From contig JAEZJF010000017.1 in the NCBI GenBank assembly GCA_023415825.1, forward strand, positions 1 to 64,000: a stretch of DNA of 64,000 bases, given 5' to 3'. Shown piece after piece: positions 43,061-52,276 of this stretch. Each line of letters opens with the position of its first letter. Position 1 is the first letter of the stretch. Both the position numbers and the translations under genes were made by a program. This DNA comes from Bacillota bacterium (lineage in GTDB: Bacteria; Bacillota; Clostridia; DSM-8532). The notes below the pieces were generated by a model. That model was not told where the DNA came from, ran no database searches, and saw nothing but the letters and a program-made list of their open reading frames with translations.

Positions 43061-44840
43061 GATCGTCCACCGTCTTTATTGAAAGTTCTTTAAGCTGCTT
43101 GTCATCTACATAATCCGGGGCATTAGTCATGAGGTCCGATGCATTTTGAACCTTGGGGAAGGCAATAACATCACGGATATTATCAGTTTTGGAAAGAAGC
43201 ATGACCAATCTGTCCAAGCCAAAGGCCAAACCACCGTGGGGTGGTGTTCCATATTTGAACGCCTCCAGAAGAAAGCCGAAGCGTTCTCTGGCTTGTTCGT
43301 CGGTAAAGCCAATAAGGTTAAACATCTTGTTCTGAAGCTCCTGGTTATGGATTCGGATGCTTCCTCCGCCAATCTCATAGCCGTTTAAGACAATATCATA
43401 AGCCTTGGCCCTGACCCTTTTTGGATCGGTATCCAAATACGCAATATCCTCATCCATGGGTGATGTAAAGGGATGATGCTTGGCTACCCAACGGTTTTCG
43501 TCCTCATCACGTTCCAAGAGCGGGAATTCAGTAACCCATAGGACATCATAACGGTCATGGTCAATGAGATTAAGCTTTTCTCCCAATACCAGACGCAGAT
43601 GCCCCAGGCTGTCGCATACAATTTCATCCTTATCGGCCACAAATAATAAAAGATCACCTTTTTGGGCGCCAAGACGCTCTAATAGTGCTGCGGCTTCAGT
43701 TTCCGAAAGGAATTTGGCAATTGGAGACTTCAGGCCGCTTTCTTCAACGACAATCCATGCGAGGCCTTTCGCCTTGTAAGTCTTAACCACTTCTCCAAGT
43801 GCGTCAATTTCTTTTCTGGAAAAGGAGGCTCCTGCGCCCTTGGCATTTAAGGCTCGTACGCTGCCCCCTGCGGCGATAGCATCCTGAAAAACCTTAAATC
43901 CTGATGTCCCAGCTAAATCGGATACATCCACAAGCTCCAGATCAAACCGGGTATCCGGTTTATCGGAGCCGAAACGTGCCATGGCCTCATAAAAGGTCAG
44001 CCGTTTAAAGGGTACAGGGATATCAATATTGAGCGTATCCTTAAATGCCTTTTGAATAAAGCCTTCATTAACCTTTATAACATCCTCAACGTCAACAAAG
44101 CTCATTTCAAGGTCGATCTGGGTAAACTCGGGCTGGCGGTCAGCTCTTAAGTCCTCATCTCGGAAGCATTTTGTAATTTGCATGTAACGGTCATAGCCTG
44201 ACACCATCAGAAGCTGCTTAAAAAGCTGGGGCGACTGAGGCAGTGCAAAGAATTTACCAGGATGAACACGGCTGGGAACCAAATAGTCGCGGGCTCCTTC
44301 AGGTGTGCTCTTGGTAAGTACAGGGGTCTCAATTTCCAGAAAGCCGTTCCTGTCATAATAATCCCTGGCTATTTTGGCCACCCTGTGGCGAAGCATCAGC
44401 TTTCTCTGTAAGTCCGGCCTTCTTAAATCCAGATAGCGGTACTTTAACCGCAAAACCTCGTTAGCTCCGGAATCCTCCTCGATGTGAAAAGGTGGGGTTT
44501 CACTCTTGCTTAAAATTCTAAGCTCGGTTGCCAAAACCTCCAGCTCACCGGTGGGCATGTTTTTATTGACAGCCTCCGGGCTACGCAGCTGTAAAGTTCC
44601 CCGAATGGCCAATACATACTCACTTCTAACCTGAAGCGCTTTCTCATGCAGCTCGGGGTTGGTTTCACTGTTAAATACGACCTGAATAATACCGCTTCTG
44701 TCTCTTAAGGTGACAAAAACAAGCGCTCCCAGGTCTCTTCTTTTCTGGACCCAGCCCATTAAAACCACTTCTTTACCGGCATCAGCGCAAGCAAGCTCGG
44801 CACAGCGATGAGTTCTTTTCATTCCCTGTATATTCTCCAT
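43053..44840 (-). CDS. aspS: Aspartyl-tRNA synthetase (bacterial type)
   Basis: 595 residues. N-terminal anticodon OB fold (VLMGWVQKRRDLGALVFVTL), class II core with LPQSPQLFKQLLMVSGYDRY and FRDEDLRADRQPEFTQIDLE (motif 2), GAD insertion domain (about 300-410), and motif 3 GLAFGLDRLVMLL. Its length and GAD domain mark the bacterial form. GGAGGACGT precedes ATG 44840. Middle gene of hisS-aspS-lepB. Confidence 0.97.
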   Translation of the reverse strand: MENIQGMKRTHRCAELACADAGKEVVLMGWVQKRRDLGALVFVTLRDRSGIIQVVFNSETNPELHEKALQVRSEYVLAIRGTLQLRSPEAVNKNMPTGELEVLATELRILSKSETPPFHIEEDSGANEVLRLKYRYLDLRRPDLQRKLMLRHRVAKIARDYYDRNGFLEIETPVLTKSTPEGARDYLVPSRVHPGKFFALPQSPQLFKQLLMVSGYDRYMQITKCFRDEDLRADRQPEFTQIDLEMSFVDVEDVIKVNEGFIQKAFKDTLNIDIPVPFKRLTFYEAMARFGSDKPDTRFDLELVDVSDLAGTSGFKVFQDAIAAGGSVRALNAKGAGASFSRKEIDALGEVVKTYKAKGLAWIVVEESGLKSPIAKFLSETEAAALLERLGAQKGDLLLFVADKDEIVCDSLGHLRLVLGEKLNLIDHDRYDVLWVTEFPLLERDEDENRWVAKHHPFTSPMDEDIAYLDTDPKRVRAKAYDIVLNGYEIGGGSIRIHNQELQNKMFNLIGFTDEQARERFGFLLEAFKYGTPPHGGLAFGLDRLVMLLSKTDNIRDVIAFPKVQNASDLMTNAPDYVDDKQLKELSIKTVDDRE

Positions 44841-44863
44841 ACGTCCTCCAAAACATCGAGCAA

Positions 44864-46126
44864 TTAATGTTTATTCTTAACCAGCCTGTCAATGAGTGTA
44901 TCCAGGCTTATATCCTTTGCCTCACCGGTTTTCATGTCCTTAAGCTGGGCTTTGTTTGTCTCAATCTCGTTATCGCCTATGATAAGCACATAATGGACAC
45001 CAAGCTTATCTGCATACTTCATCTGAGCCTTGACGCTTCTACCCATAATGTCCTTTATACAGGTGATCTTATGCTGGCGGAGCTTCCAGGCAAGCTTTTC
45101 GCATGCCATCGCCGCCTTTTCTCCAATAGCCCCTATAAAAATATCAGGTGCTTCCGGTTTGGGAATATTAATACCCTGGCTTTGCATCTCAAGGAGCAAG
45201 CGTTCAACACCCAGAGCAAATCCGATACCGGGTGTGGGTGCCCCGCCGCAGGCTTCAACAAGCCCATCGTAGCGGCCGCCTCCGCACACTGTACCCTGAG
45301 ATCCTATGTTTTTGGAGACAAACTCAAAAACTGTCCTGGTATAGTAGTCCAAACCTCTCACGATGTTCTTGTCAATACTGTAGGGAATGCCAATGGCTTC
45401 AAGCCTTCCCAGAACCCCGTTAAAATGAGTACGGCAATCGTCGCAAATGTGATCCAGGAGCGCAGGTGCATCTTTGATCTGCTTTTTGCAGGATTCTTCC
45501 TTGCAGTCCAGAATACGCATGGGATTTCTGTTATATCGCTCCTTACAGGTATTACACAATCCTTCCAAGCGATCGGCAAGAAAGCCTCTCAGCTTTTCAT
45601 TATAAGCCTGACGGCATGTGGGACAGCCGATACTGTTAAGGTTGAGCACGAGATTTTTAATTCCAAGCTTCTCGAAAAATAAAGCCAGTATGGATATGAT
45701 TTCAACATCCGCAGCAGGATCAGCCGCTCCGAGAAGTTCAACCCCGAATTGATTAAACTCACGGTAGCGTCCTTTTTGAACATTTTCATAGCGATAAGCG
45801 GTAATCTGATAAAACAGCTTGACAGGCTGAGGCTGGGAAGCCATGCCATGTTCGATATAGCTTCTGACGACACCTGCGGTGCCCTCGGGGCGAAGAGTAA
45901 TGCTTCTGCCGCCCTTATCCTGAAAAGTATACATTTCCTTTTGCACAATATCCGTCGTATCCCCTACGCCGCGTTGAAACAGCTCGGTGTGCTCAAATAC
46001 GGGAATACGGATTTCATTGTAGCCAAATTTTCTACATAACTCCGAGAACTCATTTTCAACATAATTCCATTGATAAATGTCCTCCGGCAATATATCCCTT
46101 GTCCCTTTGGGTGCCTGTGTCAGCAT
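44864..46126 (-). CDS. hisS: Histidyl-tRNA synthetase
   Basis: 420-residue class II enzyme. PKGTRDILPED and motif 1 near the start; TLRPEGTAGVVRSYIEH; motif 2 region YRYENVQKGRYREFNQFGVE; His-specific GLDYYTRTVFEF and GGGRYDGLVEACGG; motif 3 GIGFALGVERLLL; C-terminal anticodon domain. First gene of the hisS-aspS-lepB unit; the 218-bp upstream gap shows no T-box signature, only a TTTCGAT-AA-ATCGAAA palindrome at 46173-46188. Confidence 0.97.
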   Translation of the reverse strand: MLTQAPKGTRDILPEDIYQWNYVENEFSELCRKFGYNEIRIPVFEHTELFQRGVGDTTDIVQKEMYTFQDKGGRSITLRPEGTAGVVRSYIEHGMASQPQPVKLFYQITAYRYENVQKGRYREFNQFGVELLGAADPAADVEIISILALFFEKLGIKNLVLNLNSIGCPTCRQAYNEKLRGFLADRLEGLCNTCKERYNRNPMRILDCKEESCKKQIKDAPALLDHICDDCRTHFNGVLGRLEAIGIPYSIDKNIVRGLDYYTRTVFEFVSKNIGSQGTVCGGGRYDGLVEACGGAPTPGIGFALGVERLLLEMQSQGINIPKPEAPDIFIGAIGEKAAMACEKLAWKLRQHKITCIKDIMGRSVKAQMKYADKLGVHYVLIIGDNEIETNKAQLKDMKTGEAKDISLDTLIDRLVKNKH

Positions 46127-46172
46127 ATTGCTTCACTCCTGTCGGATGGATTATGGATGATCAAATTAAAAC

Positions 46173-46188
46173 TTTCGATAAATCGAAA
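46173..46188. repeat. 16-bp palindrome upstream of hisS
   Basis: TTTCGAT-AA-ATCGAAA, perfect 7-bp arms, 47 bp before the hisS start. Possibly an operator; it shares the TTTCGAT half-site with the repeats before polC. Confidence 0.5.
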
Positions 46189-46311
46189 CTTATCTATTTG
46201 CTCCTCAATTATTGATGGTAAGCCTTTTATGTCTATTATCCATAGATGTAATTGTATCCATTCAACAGTTTATTGTCAACAAACACCATGAGGTGATAGG
46301 TTCTAAAAAGT

Positions 46312-46341
46312 TCCACAAAGAAAGAGTGGCAAAGCACTCTA
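46312..46341 (-). terminator. Weak terminator after the UxaE-like gene
   Basis: Arms AGAGTG (46323-46328) and CACTCT (46335-46340), followed on the minus strand by TTCTTTG. Short stem and interrupted T run, just past the stop codon. Confidence 0.5.
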
Positions 46342-46344
46342 TAG

Positions 46345-47877
46345 TTAAAATGCGCCTAATTCCACCAGATGTCTACCTATATGCTTTTCAAGGGCGGTAT
46401 AGTACTCGTTCTCATGCAGCCTCAGCGTATCATACAATTCATCATGGAAAATAAGCCGCCCTTCCTCATTTTCGGCTTGCAGCATCAATCCATAAGTGAT
46501 ATGCAGAATCTGTCTGCAATCATCTATAATAAGCGTACTTGGTAGCTCATGATCTTTCAATGCTTCAATGGAGGGCATATTTTCTGTCTTTGCGTCTATA
46601 TGGTAGTACTTTCTGGCTTCAGATACGTTTTCCTTTGAAAAGTTGTAAAGCTTCCGGAATAGCTGTGGATTTTTACCGGCAATAACTCTAAGAGCCTCCA
46701 GCCAGTTTGTCCCTGCTGTCTTAAGGTGATACCTGCCATTTGTCAATTGCCCGATAATCGGAAATACACTGAATTTATCGCTTCCTGAATGAACACTGAT
46801 TTTATAGCCAAAATACTCTGCAATTTTCACATGTAGAGCAAACTCCTGTGAAAACCGATCTCTGTCTCCCCTGTAGTCGATACCTTTCTGGAATTCGCCA
46901 CAAAATCTCGGTGCCAGGCTTGTCATTTCTACTCCACCGCCGATAAGCTCCGATGCCACAAAGAAATGGGCTTCCGGCAGCGTGGATGTAAGAGTTTCGT
47001 CGATAGACATTTCAAAGTCAATTTCCCTGCCGCAGCTCTTTATTACCTCATTATATATTTTAATTGCAAATTTAATAGCTTTCAGGTAGACCAATACAAT
47101 TCTCCGAAAGCTGTCAACATCAAAAGAAATCTCTGTCCCATCTTTTAATTTGAAGCAACTGCCCGGATATTTTGCCTCCAGCAATTTCCTGTCCTCCAAA
47201 GGCAGTTCAAGGTAATTCTTATCAAGCTCATGTCCGGAAAAGCTTGCAGCTTTATTGTCTATATGCTCCGAGCAATCCAGGGTTATCATGGTAAAACCGG
47301 TGTCAAGAGCCATTTTCACCTCATCCATACTCTTGAGGTGATCCCCGTCAGCCCCGAATCCGTTTTTGTATCCCTCTTGAAACACTGCCCAGGAAGCCGC
47401 TGAAAGCACATCCTCGTATGTTCTTCCCGTAAGGTTCAGCTCTCTAATTGATTGCTGCGCTATCACAGGAAATATATTTTGTCCCTTAAGTAGCCTCAAA
47501 TGCCCCGGAGACGCAACCCCCAGCCTGTCCCCCAGCCCAATGGTAATCCCAGCACTTTTATGGCTTGTGGGATTGGTATATGGAAATATTCTCCTAAGCA
47601 CACTACAGTTTCTGTTACTCAGTTCACACACCTTTGTTTTAGACCCGGCAATAATGGCATCAGCTCCGTCAAATTCATCATATAAGCTATGCTCTCCAAA
47701 AACCACCAGCACTTTTCTGTTGTTATCCCTTGCTATAAAAAATCCCGTGTCTCCGTTTACCTCAATTGAATCAGGATATACACCGTATTCATGGATTCCT
47801 TCCCCTGCAAGCTGCCTTATATCTTCTATGTTCACCTTTTTGCGAATTTGCTCGCAAATATATTCCCATTTTCTCAT
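46345..47877 (-). CDS. uxaE: UxaE-family tagaturonate/sugar-acid epimerase
   Basis: 510 residues. The GFGADGDHLKS motif (about 172-182), TLDCSEHIDNKA, FEMSIDETLTSTLPEAHFFV and KISVHSGSDKFSVFPIIGQL match the tagaturonate epimerase family (UxaE), which interconverts D-tagaturonate and D-fructuronate in Thermotoga-type galacturonate use. No uxaC, uxuA or kdgK is nearby, so the true substrate may be a different keto-sugar or keto-acid. ATG 47877 follows AAAGGGG; the frame stays open to 47922. Last gene of the sugar locus. Confidence 0.82.
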   Translation of the reverse strand: MRKWEYICEQIRKKVNIEDIRQLAGEGIHEYGVYPDSIEVNGDTGFFIARDNNRKVLVVFGEHSLYDEFDGADAIIAGSKTKVCELSNRNCSVLRRIFPYTNPTSHKSAGITIGLGDRLGVASPGHLRLLKGQNIFPVIAQQSIRELNLTGRTYEDVLSAASWAVFQEGYKNGFGADGDHLKSMDEVKMALDTGFTMITLDCSEHIDNKAASFSGHELDKNYLELPLEDRKLLEAKYPGSCFKLKDGTEISFDVDSFRRIVLVYLKAIKFAIKIYNEVIKSCGREIDFEMSIDETLTSTLPEAHFFVASELIGGGVEMTSLAPRFCGEFQKGIDYRGDRDRFSQEFALHVKIAEYFGYKISVHSGSDKFSVFPIIGQLTNGRYHLKTAGTNWLEALRVIAGKNPQLFRKLYNFSKENVSEARKYYHIDAKTENMPSIEALKDHELPSTLIIDDCRQILHITYGLMLQAENEEGRLIFHDELYDTLRLHENEYYTALEKHIGRHLVELGAF

Positions 47878-47943
47878 CTTCGTTTCCCCTTTCGTATGAC
47901 AAAGAACGGTTTTGACCGTCATACCCTTATTTGCAGATTTAAG

Positions 47944-47999
47944 TAGAGGGCGCCTCCCTCGGCGTCCCCTGCATTCGGATAATTTTCACCTTGAAAATT
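47944..47999 (-). other. Two hairpins between the NagB-like and UxaE-like genes
   Basis: A GC-rich imperfect stem around AGGGCGCC/GGCGTCCC (about 47947-47970) and a perfect 8-bp stem AATTTTCA (47981-47988) with TGAAAATT (47992-47999). There are no T tracts; they may stabilise or process the polycistronic mRNA. Confidence 0.4.
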
Positions 48000-48010
48000 G
48001 GAAATGTCTA

Positions 48011-48763
48011 TTATGCAAATTGCGCTAGAACGTCCTCATCAACCGCTGAGGCGGAGTCCTCATCCAGAAATATACTAACAGAAGCATGATTTTTTAATAT
48101 TGTCGCTGGTATAAGATTTGTTATCTCCTGCTCAAGCATCTTTTTGACAGCCTTTGCCTTAACCTTATACGGAATGCATGAGACGATTGTCTCGCATTTC
48201 ATTATTTGCTTAACCGACATGGAAATCGCCTGTTTGGGTACATCATCAATCGTCGGAAACCAGCCCTCTCCTACCTGCTGCTTTTTACAACCTTCATCCA
48301 GATTTACCACAATGAAGGGATCTTCTATGTCAAAATCAGCCGGTGGGTCGTTGAATGCAATATGCGCATTTTCACCTACACCTATCAATCCAATATCTAT
48401 CGGTTCTTTTGAAATTTCCCTGTTTAATGCTTCAATTCTTTCCGATACGTTACCCTCTCCATTGACAAAGTGAACCTGCTTGAGACTAATTTTGCTGACA
48501 AAACGTTCTTTAAGATATTTTCTGAAGCTGGCAGGGTGCTCTTCGGTGATGCCGACATATTCATCCAGATGGAACATCTCAACCTTGCTCCAATCCACCT
48601 TCTCCTCCAATAATGCCTTTAAAGTATCAAACTGGGAAGCGCCCGTTGACAGCAGTAATCTAGCCTTTCCTTTGTCCCTGATGCACTTGTTCAGTATTTC
48701 TGCCGAATACGCCGCCGCAGCTATTCCAAGCGCTTCTGAGTTATTAAAAACCGATACTTTCAT
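48011..48763 (-). CDS. NagB-like sugar-phosphate isomerase/deaminase family protein
   Basis: 250 residues, fold of glucosamine-6-phosphate deaminase and 6-phosphogluconolactonase. LLLSTGASQFDTL is the phosphate loop and MFHLDEYVGI holds Asp67 (NagB Asp72). The catalytic loop is altered: GVGENAHIAFNDPP has Asn132 where E. coli NagB has Asp141 and Asp139 where it has Glu148; His134 is kept. It therefore may not deaminate GlcN6P and could be an isomerase for another phosphorylated sugar. ATG 48763 follows AGAGGAG. Confidence 0.85.
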   Translation of the reverse strand: MKVSVFNNSEALGIAAAAYSAEILNKCIRDKGKARLLLSTGASQFDTLKALLEEKVDWSKVEMFHLDEYVGITEEHPASFRKYLKERFVSKISLKQVHFVNGEGNVSERIEALNREISKEPIDIGLIGVGENAHIAFNDPPADFDIEDPFIVVNLDEGCKKQQVGEGWFPTIDDVPKQAISMSVKQIMKCETIVSCIPYKVKAKAVKKMLEQEITNLIPATILKNHASVSIFLDEDSASAVDEDVLAQFA

Positions 48764-48883
48764 AAATACAACTCCTCTCATTTTCTGTCATCCTGAGTGT
48801 TAGCAAATGATCTTTATAACTTATAGCGAGAGGCAAAATATCCCCTGGCTCTAGTTTCAATGCCCTCGGGAAGTAGCTGCTCC

Positions 48884-50113
48884 TCAATCAATATATTTAA
48901 GTAAATCTGCCACCTTGACTGACTTTCCTTCCTTCATTGAAATATTAGCTCCGATGCCGATGATAATAGACATCGCTCCCGCTCTGCTTCCCGCAAGATG
49001 CCCGAATGTATCCTTCATGCCGCCTCGGAAAATCATTTTCCTGAGTCTTTCATCTCCACCGCCGTGGGCGCCTCCGGCAGTTGGAACCTTTATGCTTATT
49101 TCTTCACCCTGCCTGTTATAAAGTCTGATATTATAAATATGCTTTCCAGCGAATGGTCCAATGGAGCCATGAAAATCTTCAGCTTCCAGTCTTCCTTCTG
49201 TGCCGTTAATAACCAATCTGTATCCTTCATACGGGGAATGAGCCGTGAGGGAATAACTCATTACCGTTCCCTTTGAGTATAAGGTACTGACACTAACAGT
49301 ATCCTCAATACTAATCTCCTCTGAGAAAACGCATTTATCACGGTAATATCCGTCTACATCCTCGCAATCATAGTAGAATTCTTTGATAAATGGGTCTGCC
49401 TTTATGTCTAAATAGAATTCACATGTATTTTGATGTTCGCAATTCAGGCATCTTTCTCCCCGGTTCTCCCTTTTCGGACCGTAATAATTAGTTGCACCGA
49501 AAGCATTTATCATAACCGGTTCCTCATCAATCAGCCAGTTGATCAGGTCGAAATGGTGAGTTGATTTATGTACCATCAGCCCCCCAGAATTTTCTTTCCT
49601 TCTATGCCACCGTCTGAAGTAATCCGCACCATGTACGGTATCCAGCATCCACTCAAAATGCACGCTTAGAACCTTGCCCACGGAGCCTTCCAGTATTAAT
49701 TGCTTTAACCGGGTTGCAAAGGGCATAAATCTTACATTAAAGGTCACTATAACCTTTTTTCCAGTTCTACGCTCAGCCTCCATAATGGCATTACACTTTT
49801 CTTCATCCACAGTCATTGGTTTTTCGGTAATAACGTCACAACCTGCCTCCAGTGACCTTATAATGTATTCGTGATGATAGCGGTCCACTGTAGTAACGAT
49901 AACAGTATCAGGCTTCGTTTCGCTGACCATTCTGTCAAAGTCATCGTATATCGGAAAGTTTAAGTTAGTCCTTCTGCGCATGACTTCGCATCTTTTGATA
50001 TTGATATCAAATGCGCCCACAATCTCAGCCACATCTTTATAATCCCTTGCCAAGGGTTCGGCATACATGGTAGTTCCCCTGCCACTGGCTCCTGCAAATA
50101 CATATCTCTTCAT
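48884..50113 (-). CDS. Gfo/Idh/MocA family oxidoreductase with Cys cluster (second copy)
   Basis: 409 residues. Rossmann domain: YVFAGASGRGTTMYAEPLAR, VVTTVDRYHHEYI, then DVITEKPMTVDEEKCNAI with the EKP motif. C-terminal substrate domain includes FRRWHRRKENSGGLMVHKST with the catalytic-region Lys and His. Between them, CLNCEHQNTC (about 219-228) plus CEDV and KCVF cysteines suggest a structural zinc. NAD(P)-dependent oxidation or epimerisation of a sugar or cyclitol is expected. ATG 50113 follows GAAGGAG, 38 bp after the first copy. Confidence 0.88.
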   Translation of the reverse strand: MKRYVFAGASGRGTTMYAEPLARDYKDVAEIVGAFDINIKRCEVMRRRTNLNFPIYDDFDRMVSETKPDTVIVTTVDRYHHEYIIRSLEAGCDVITEKPMTVDEEKCNAIMEAERRTGKKVIVTFNVRFMPFATRLKQLILEGSVGKVLSVHFEWMLDTVHGADYFRRWHRRKENSGGLMVHKSTHHFDLINWLIDEEPVMINAFGATNYYGPKRENRGERCLNCEHQNTCEFYLDIKADPFIKEFYYDCEDVDGYYRDKCVFSEEISIEDTVSVSTLYSKGTVMSYSLTAHSPYEGYRLVINGTEGRLEAEDFHGSIGPFAGKHIYNIRLYNRQGEEISIKVPTAGGAHGGGDERLRKMIFRGGMKDTFGHLAGSRAGAMSIIIGIGANISMKEGKSVKVADLLKYID

Positions 50114-50151
50114 TTTTTCAGTCTCCTTCAATCTAAAAAGTTTACACCAGA

Positions 50152-51375
50152 TTACAATAAAATTCTGCGCCCTTCTTTTCTGGATTTCTCTGCGGCAAAT
50201 GCCATAAGATGACTCTGCAATGAAAGCTCAGCGGACGATTTTACAGATGCGTGCTTTCCTTTGACAGCTTCTATAAAGTCCTTCATAAGCCTTGAATCGC
50301 CACCGCCATGACCGGATACAATCGAAGTATAATCAATTTTAATGACTTCTTTTTTCATGGTAAGAAAATTTGTAATTTCAAGTTCACCCTTTTCAAGATG
50401 CCCTCTTATATCCCCTTTGGTCCCGAATACTCTTAAAGTCCTTGTGTTTTCACTGGAAAAACCAATCATATTAAAGGTTGCCGTCATACCGCCCTCCATC
50501 TGGAATATAGCGCTCTGATGATCGGTAACATCGTTGTCGCATTTATAGGCACATTTTCCATAGGGTCCTTTCTGTAAAGCTTCATACCTTCCTTTAGTTG
50601 AATCATCGGGAGATACCTTTGCAGCAAACCAACTTACGTTCTGCATGTCTTTTAAATAAAGTGCCGGTGCGAAATGTGGACAACTCTTTTCATGGGGACA
50701 CCCATCCAGACAAAAATCAGGGGCTCCCTCCGGTGCATTCTCTTTCCTATAGTGCATCAAGCTGCCTTCAGAAACTACAGAAACACACTTTTTACCTGTA
50801 AGATATCCGATGATATCAAGATCGTGGCATGACTTGGCAAGAATCCACGGGCTTGATATCTCCTCATTTCTAAATATACCCCTTACAAAAGAATGAACAA
50901 AATGCCAGTAGACCACATTTTCAGTCAACTGCAAATTAACAATTTCCCCGACTCGCTCACTATCCAATACCTCTTTCAGCTTTTCAAAGAAAGGCGAATA
51001 TCGCAGCACATGGCATACCATCAGAATAAGACCTTTTTCCTTAGCCTTTTCAACCATCTTCCTACATTCGTCTTCACTCGGAGACATGGGTTTTTCCAGT
51101 AACACGTGATATCCCTCGTCCAGTGCCTTCATGGTAGGTATGAAATGCTCTCTGTCCGGCAGAGCATTTATCACTGCATCGGCATATTTCTCTTTTTCCA
51201 GCGCCTCTTCCCATGATGTAAACAGTCTGTCCTCCGGAACATCATGATCCTTTGCAAACTTCTTCAACCTATCCTGGCTGATATCTGCAACAGCTGCAAT
51301 TTCCGCGCCTTCCAACATCCCATAACGCGCGTATACATCTCCTCTGCCGCCTGCCCCCAAGATTATTATCTTCAT
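50152..51375 (-). CDS. Gfo/Idh/MocA family oxidoreductase with Cys cluster (first copy)
   Basis: 407 residues. GAGGRGDVYARYGMLEG (NAD loop), VINALPDREHFIPTMKAL, LLEKPMSPSEDECRKMVE (EKP motif), then WILAKSCHDLDIIGYLTGKK with the catalytic-region His. Insert CLDGCPHEKSCPHF (about 220-233) and KCAYKC downstream mirror the Cys pattern of the neighbouring paralogue. Both probably act on successive intermediates of the same pathway. GGAGATTAGC precedes ATG 51375. Confidence 0.88.
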   Translation of the reverse strand: MKIIILGAGGRGDVYARYGMLEGAEIAAVADISQDRLKKFAKDHDVPEDRLFTSWEEALEKEKYADAVINALPDREHFIPTMKALDEGYHVLLEKPMSPSEDECRKMVEKAKEKGLILMVCHVLRYSPFFEKLKEVLDSERVGEIVNLQLTENVVYWHFVHSFVRGIFRNEEISSPWILAKSCHDLDIIGYLTGKKCVSVVSEGSLMHYRKENAPEGAPDFCLDGCPHEKSCPHFAPALYLKDMQNVSWFAAKVSPDDSTKGRYEALQKGPYGKCAYKCDNDVTDHQSAIFQMEGGMTATFNMIGFSSENTRTLRVFGTKGDIRGHLEKGELEITNFLTMKKEVIKIDYTSIVSGHGGGDSRLMKDFIEAVKGKHASVKSSAELSLQSHLMAFAAEKSRKEGRRILL

Positions 51376-51466
51376 GCTAATCTCCTAAAATAAAATTATA
51401 TTCTTAACAACAGGGAATTTAACATCCACCCTGAACCGTGAGTATGGACAAAATTGTTACACTTCC

Positions 51467-52243
51467 TCAAACAATTTCATCAATAAAAACAGACTTATAT
51501 CCATTATTCAATAAATAAGAAAAAGCAATATCCAGCTTCTTTTCAAAGTCAGGCTGGTACCACGGATAATCTTTATAATAATATTGCTCATGTATCATCA
51601 ACTCAATAAATTCTTTGCCAATACAAGGGGATAAGTATTTTTCCACATCGCAGGCATCAACTTTATTTATGATCATGCTGTTATTGTAAAAGTACATTTT
51701 ACGACTATAATCGTAGAAGTATGGTTGGTCATATAAGGCTTTGTAATCTTCATAATTTAGGCTATAGCAATCTCTTGGATTCTCCTTTGTGCCAAATATT
51801 CCGACCAATCCGCATACTCCTGCATCATGTAGTGCTAAAACACCGTCATTTGTTGTTTCACAGCAATGTATTGTTGTGTATAGGTTTAATGCCTTCTCGC
51901 CTGCAAATCGAATGATTTCATCGTGGACAAGCTTGCAATCATTAAATACCTCATCATAGCCTGAATTCCTGTATGGAGGCATGGGGATCTCACTTCGAGA
52001 ATGAAATGAAAGCTGGAGCCAGTCTGAGTTTTCGATCCATTCGTTTTTATACTTATCGGGCATGGCGGACAGGTTGAAATCATCGGCTTGATAAAATAAA
52101 TTGAGTTGAACTTTCACGCCGTATTTCTCATGTAAACGCTTATACATGGACAGATACGGATTTTCAAATACCGAATGATAATCGCTGTATGTAATATCCT
52201 TTATAAAAATAATATTATCATCAACTGAAAACCTGAAATGCAT
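51467..52243 (-). CDS. NodB-fold polysaccharide deacetylase-like protein
   Basis: 258 residues. FSVDDNIIFIKDI, VQLNLFYQA, WLQLSFHSRSEIPMPPYRNS and HEQYYYKDYPWYQPDFEKKL match a family of deacetylase-like proteins with a distorted NodB fold. The usual catalytic pair TFDDG is replaced by SVDDN, but SFHSRSE keeps the HxxxE-like metal region. The substrate is probably the imported sugar or a linked compound; function not established. No signal peptide, so cytosolic. ATG 52243 follows GGAGG. Confidence 0.7.
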   Translation of the reverse strand: MHFRFSVDDNIIFIKDITYSDYHSVFENPYLSMYKRLHEKYGVKVQLNLFYQADDFNLSAMPDKYKNEWIENSDWLQLSFHSRSEIPMPPYRNSGYDEVFNDCKLVHDEIIRFAGEKALNLYTTIHCCETTNDGVLALHDAGVCGLVGIFGTKENPRDCYSLNYEDYKALYDQPYFYDYSRKMYFYNNSMIINKVDACDVEKYLSPCIGKEFIELMIHEQYYYKDYPWYQPDFEKKLDIAFSYLLNNGYKSVFIDEIV

Positions 52244-52276
52244 TGATCCTCCTATTAACACTTAGCCAATAAAGCT

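Noticed and set aside
44867..45682. A 271-codon open frame on the plus strand
   Set aside because: It lies wholly antisense to hisS, which has all class II motifs; no ribosome site and no recognisable protein.
46127..46344. T-box leader upstream of hisS
   Set aside because: No AGGGTGGNACCGCG-like box and no terminator/antiterminator pair found on the minus strand.
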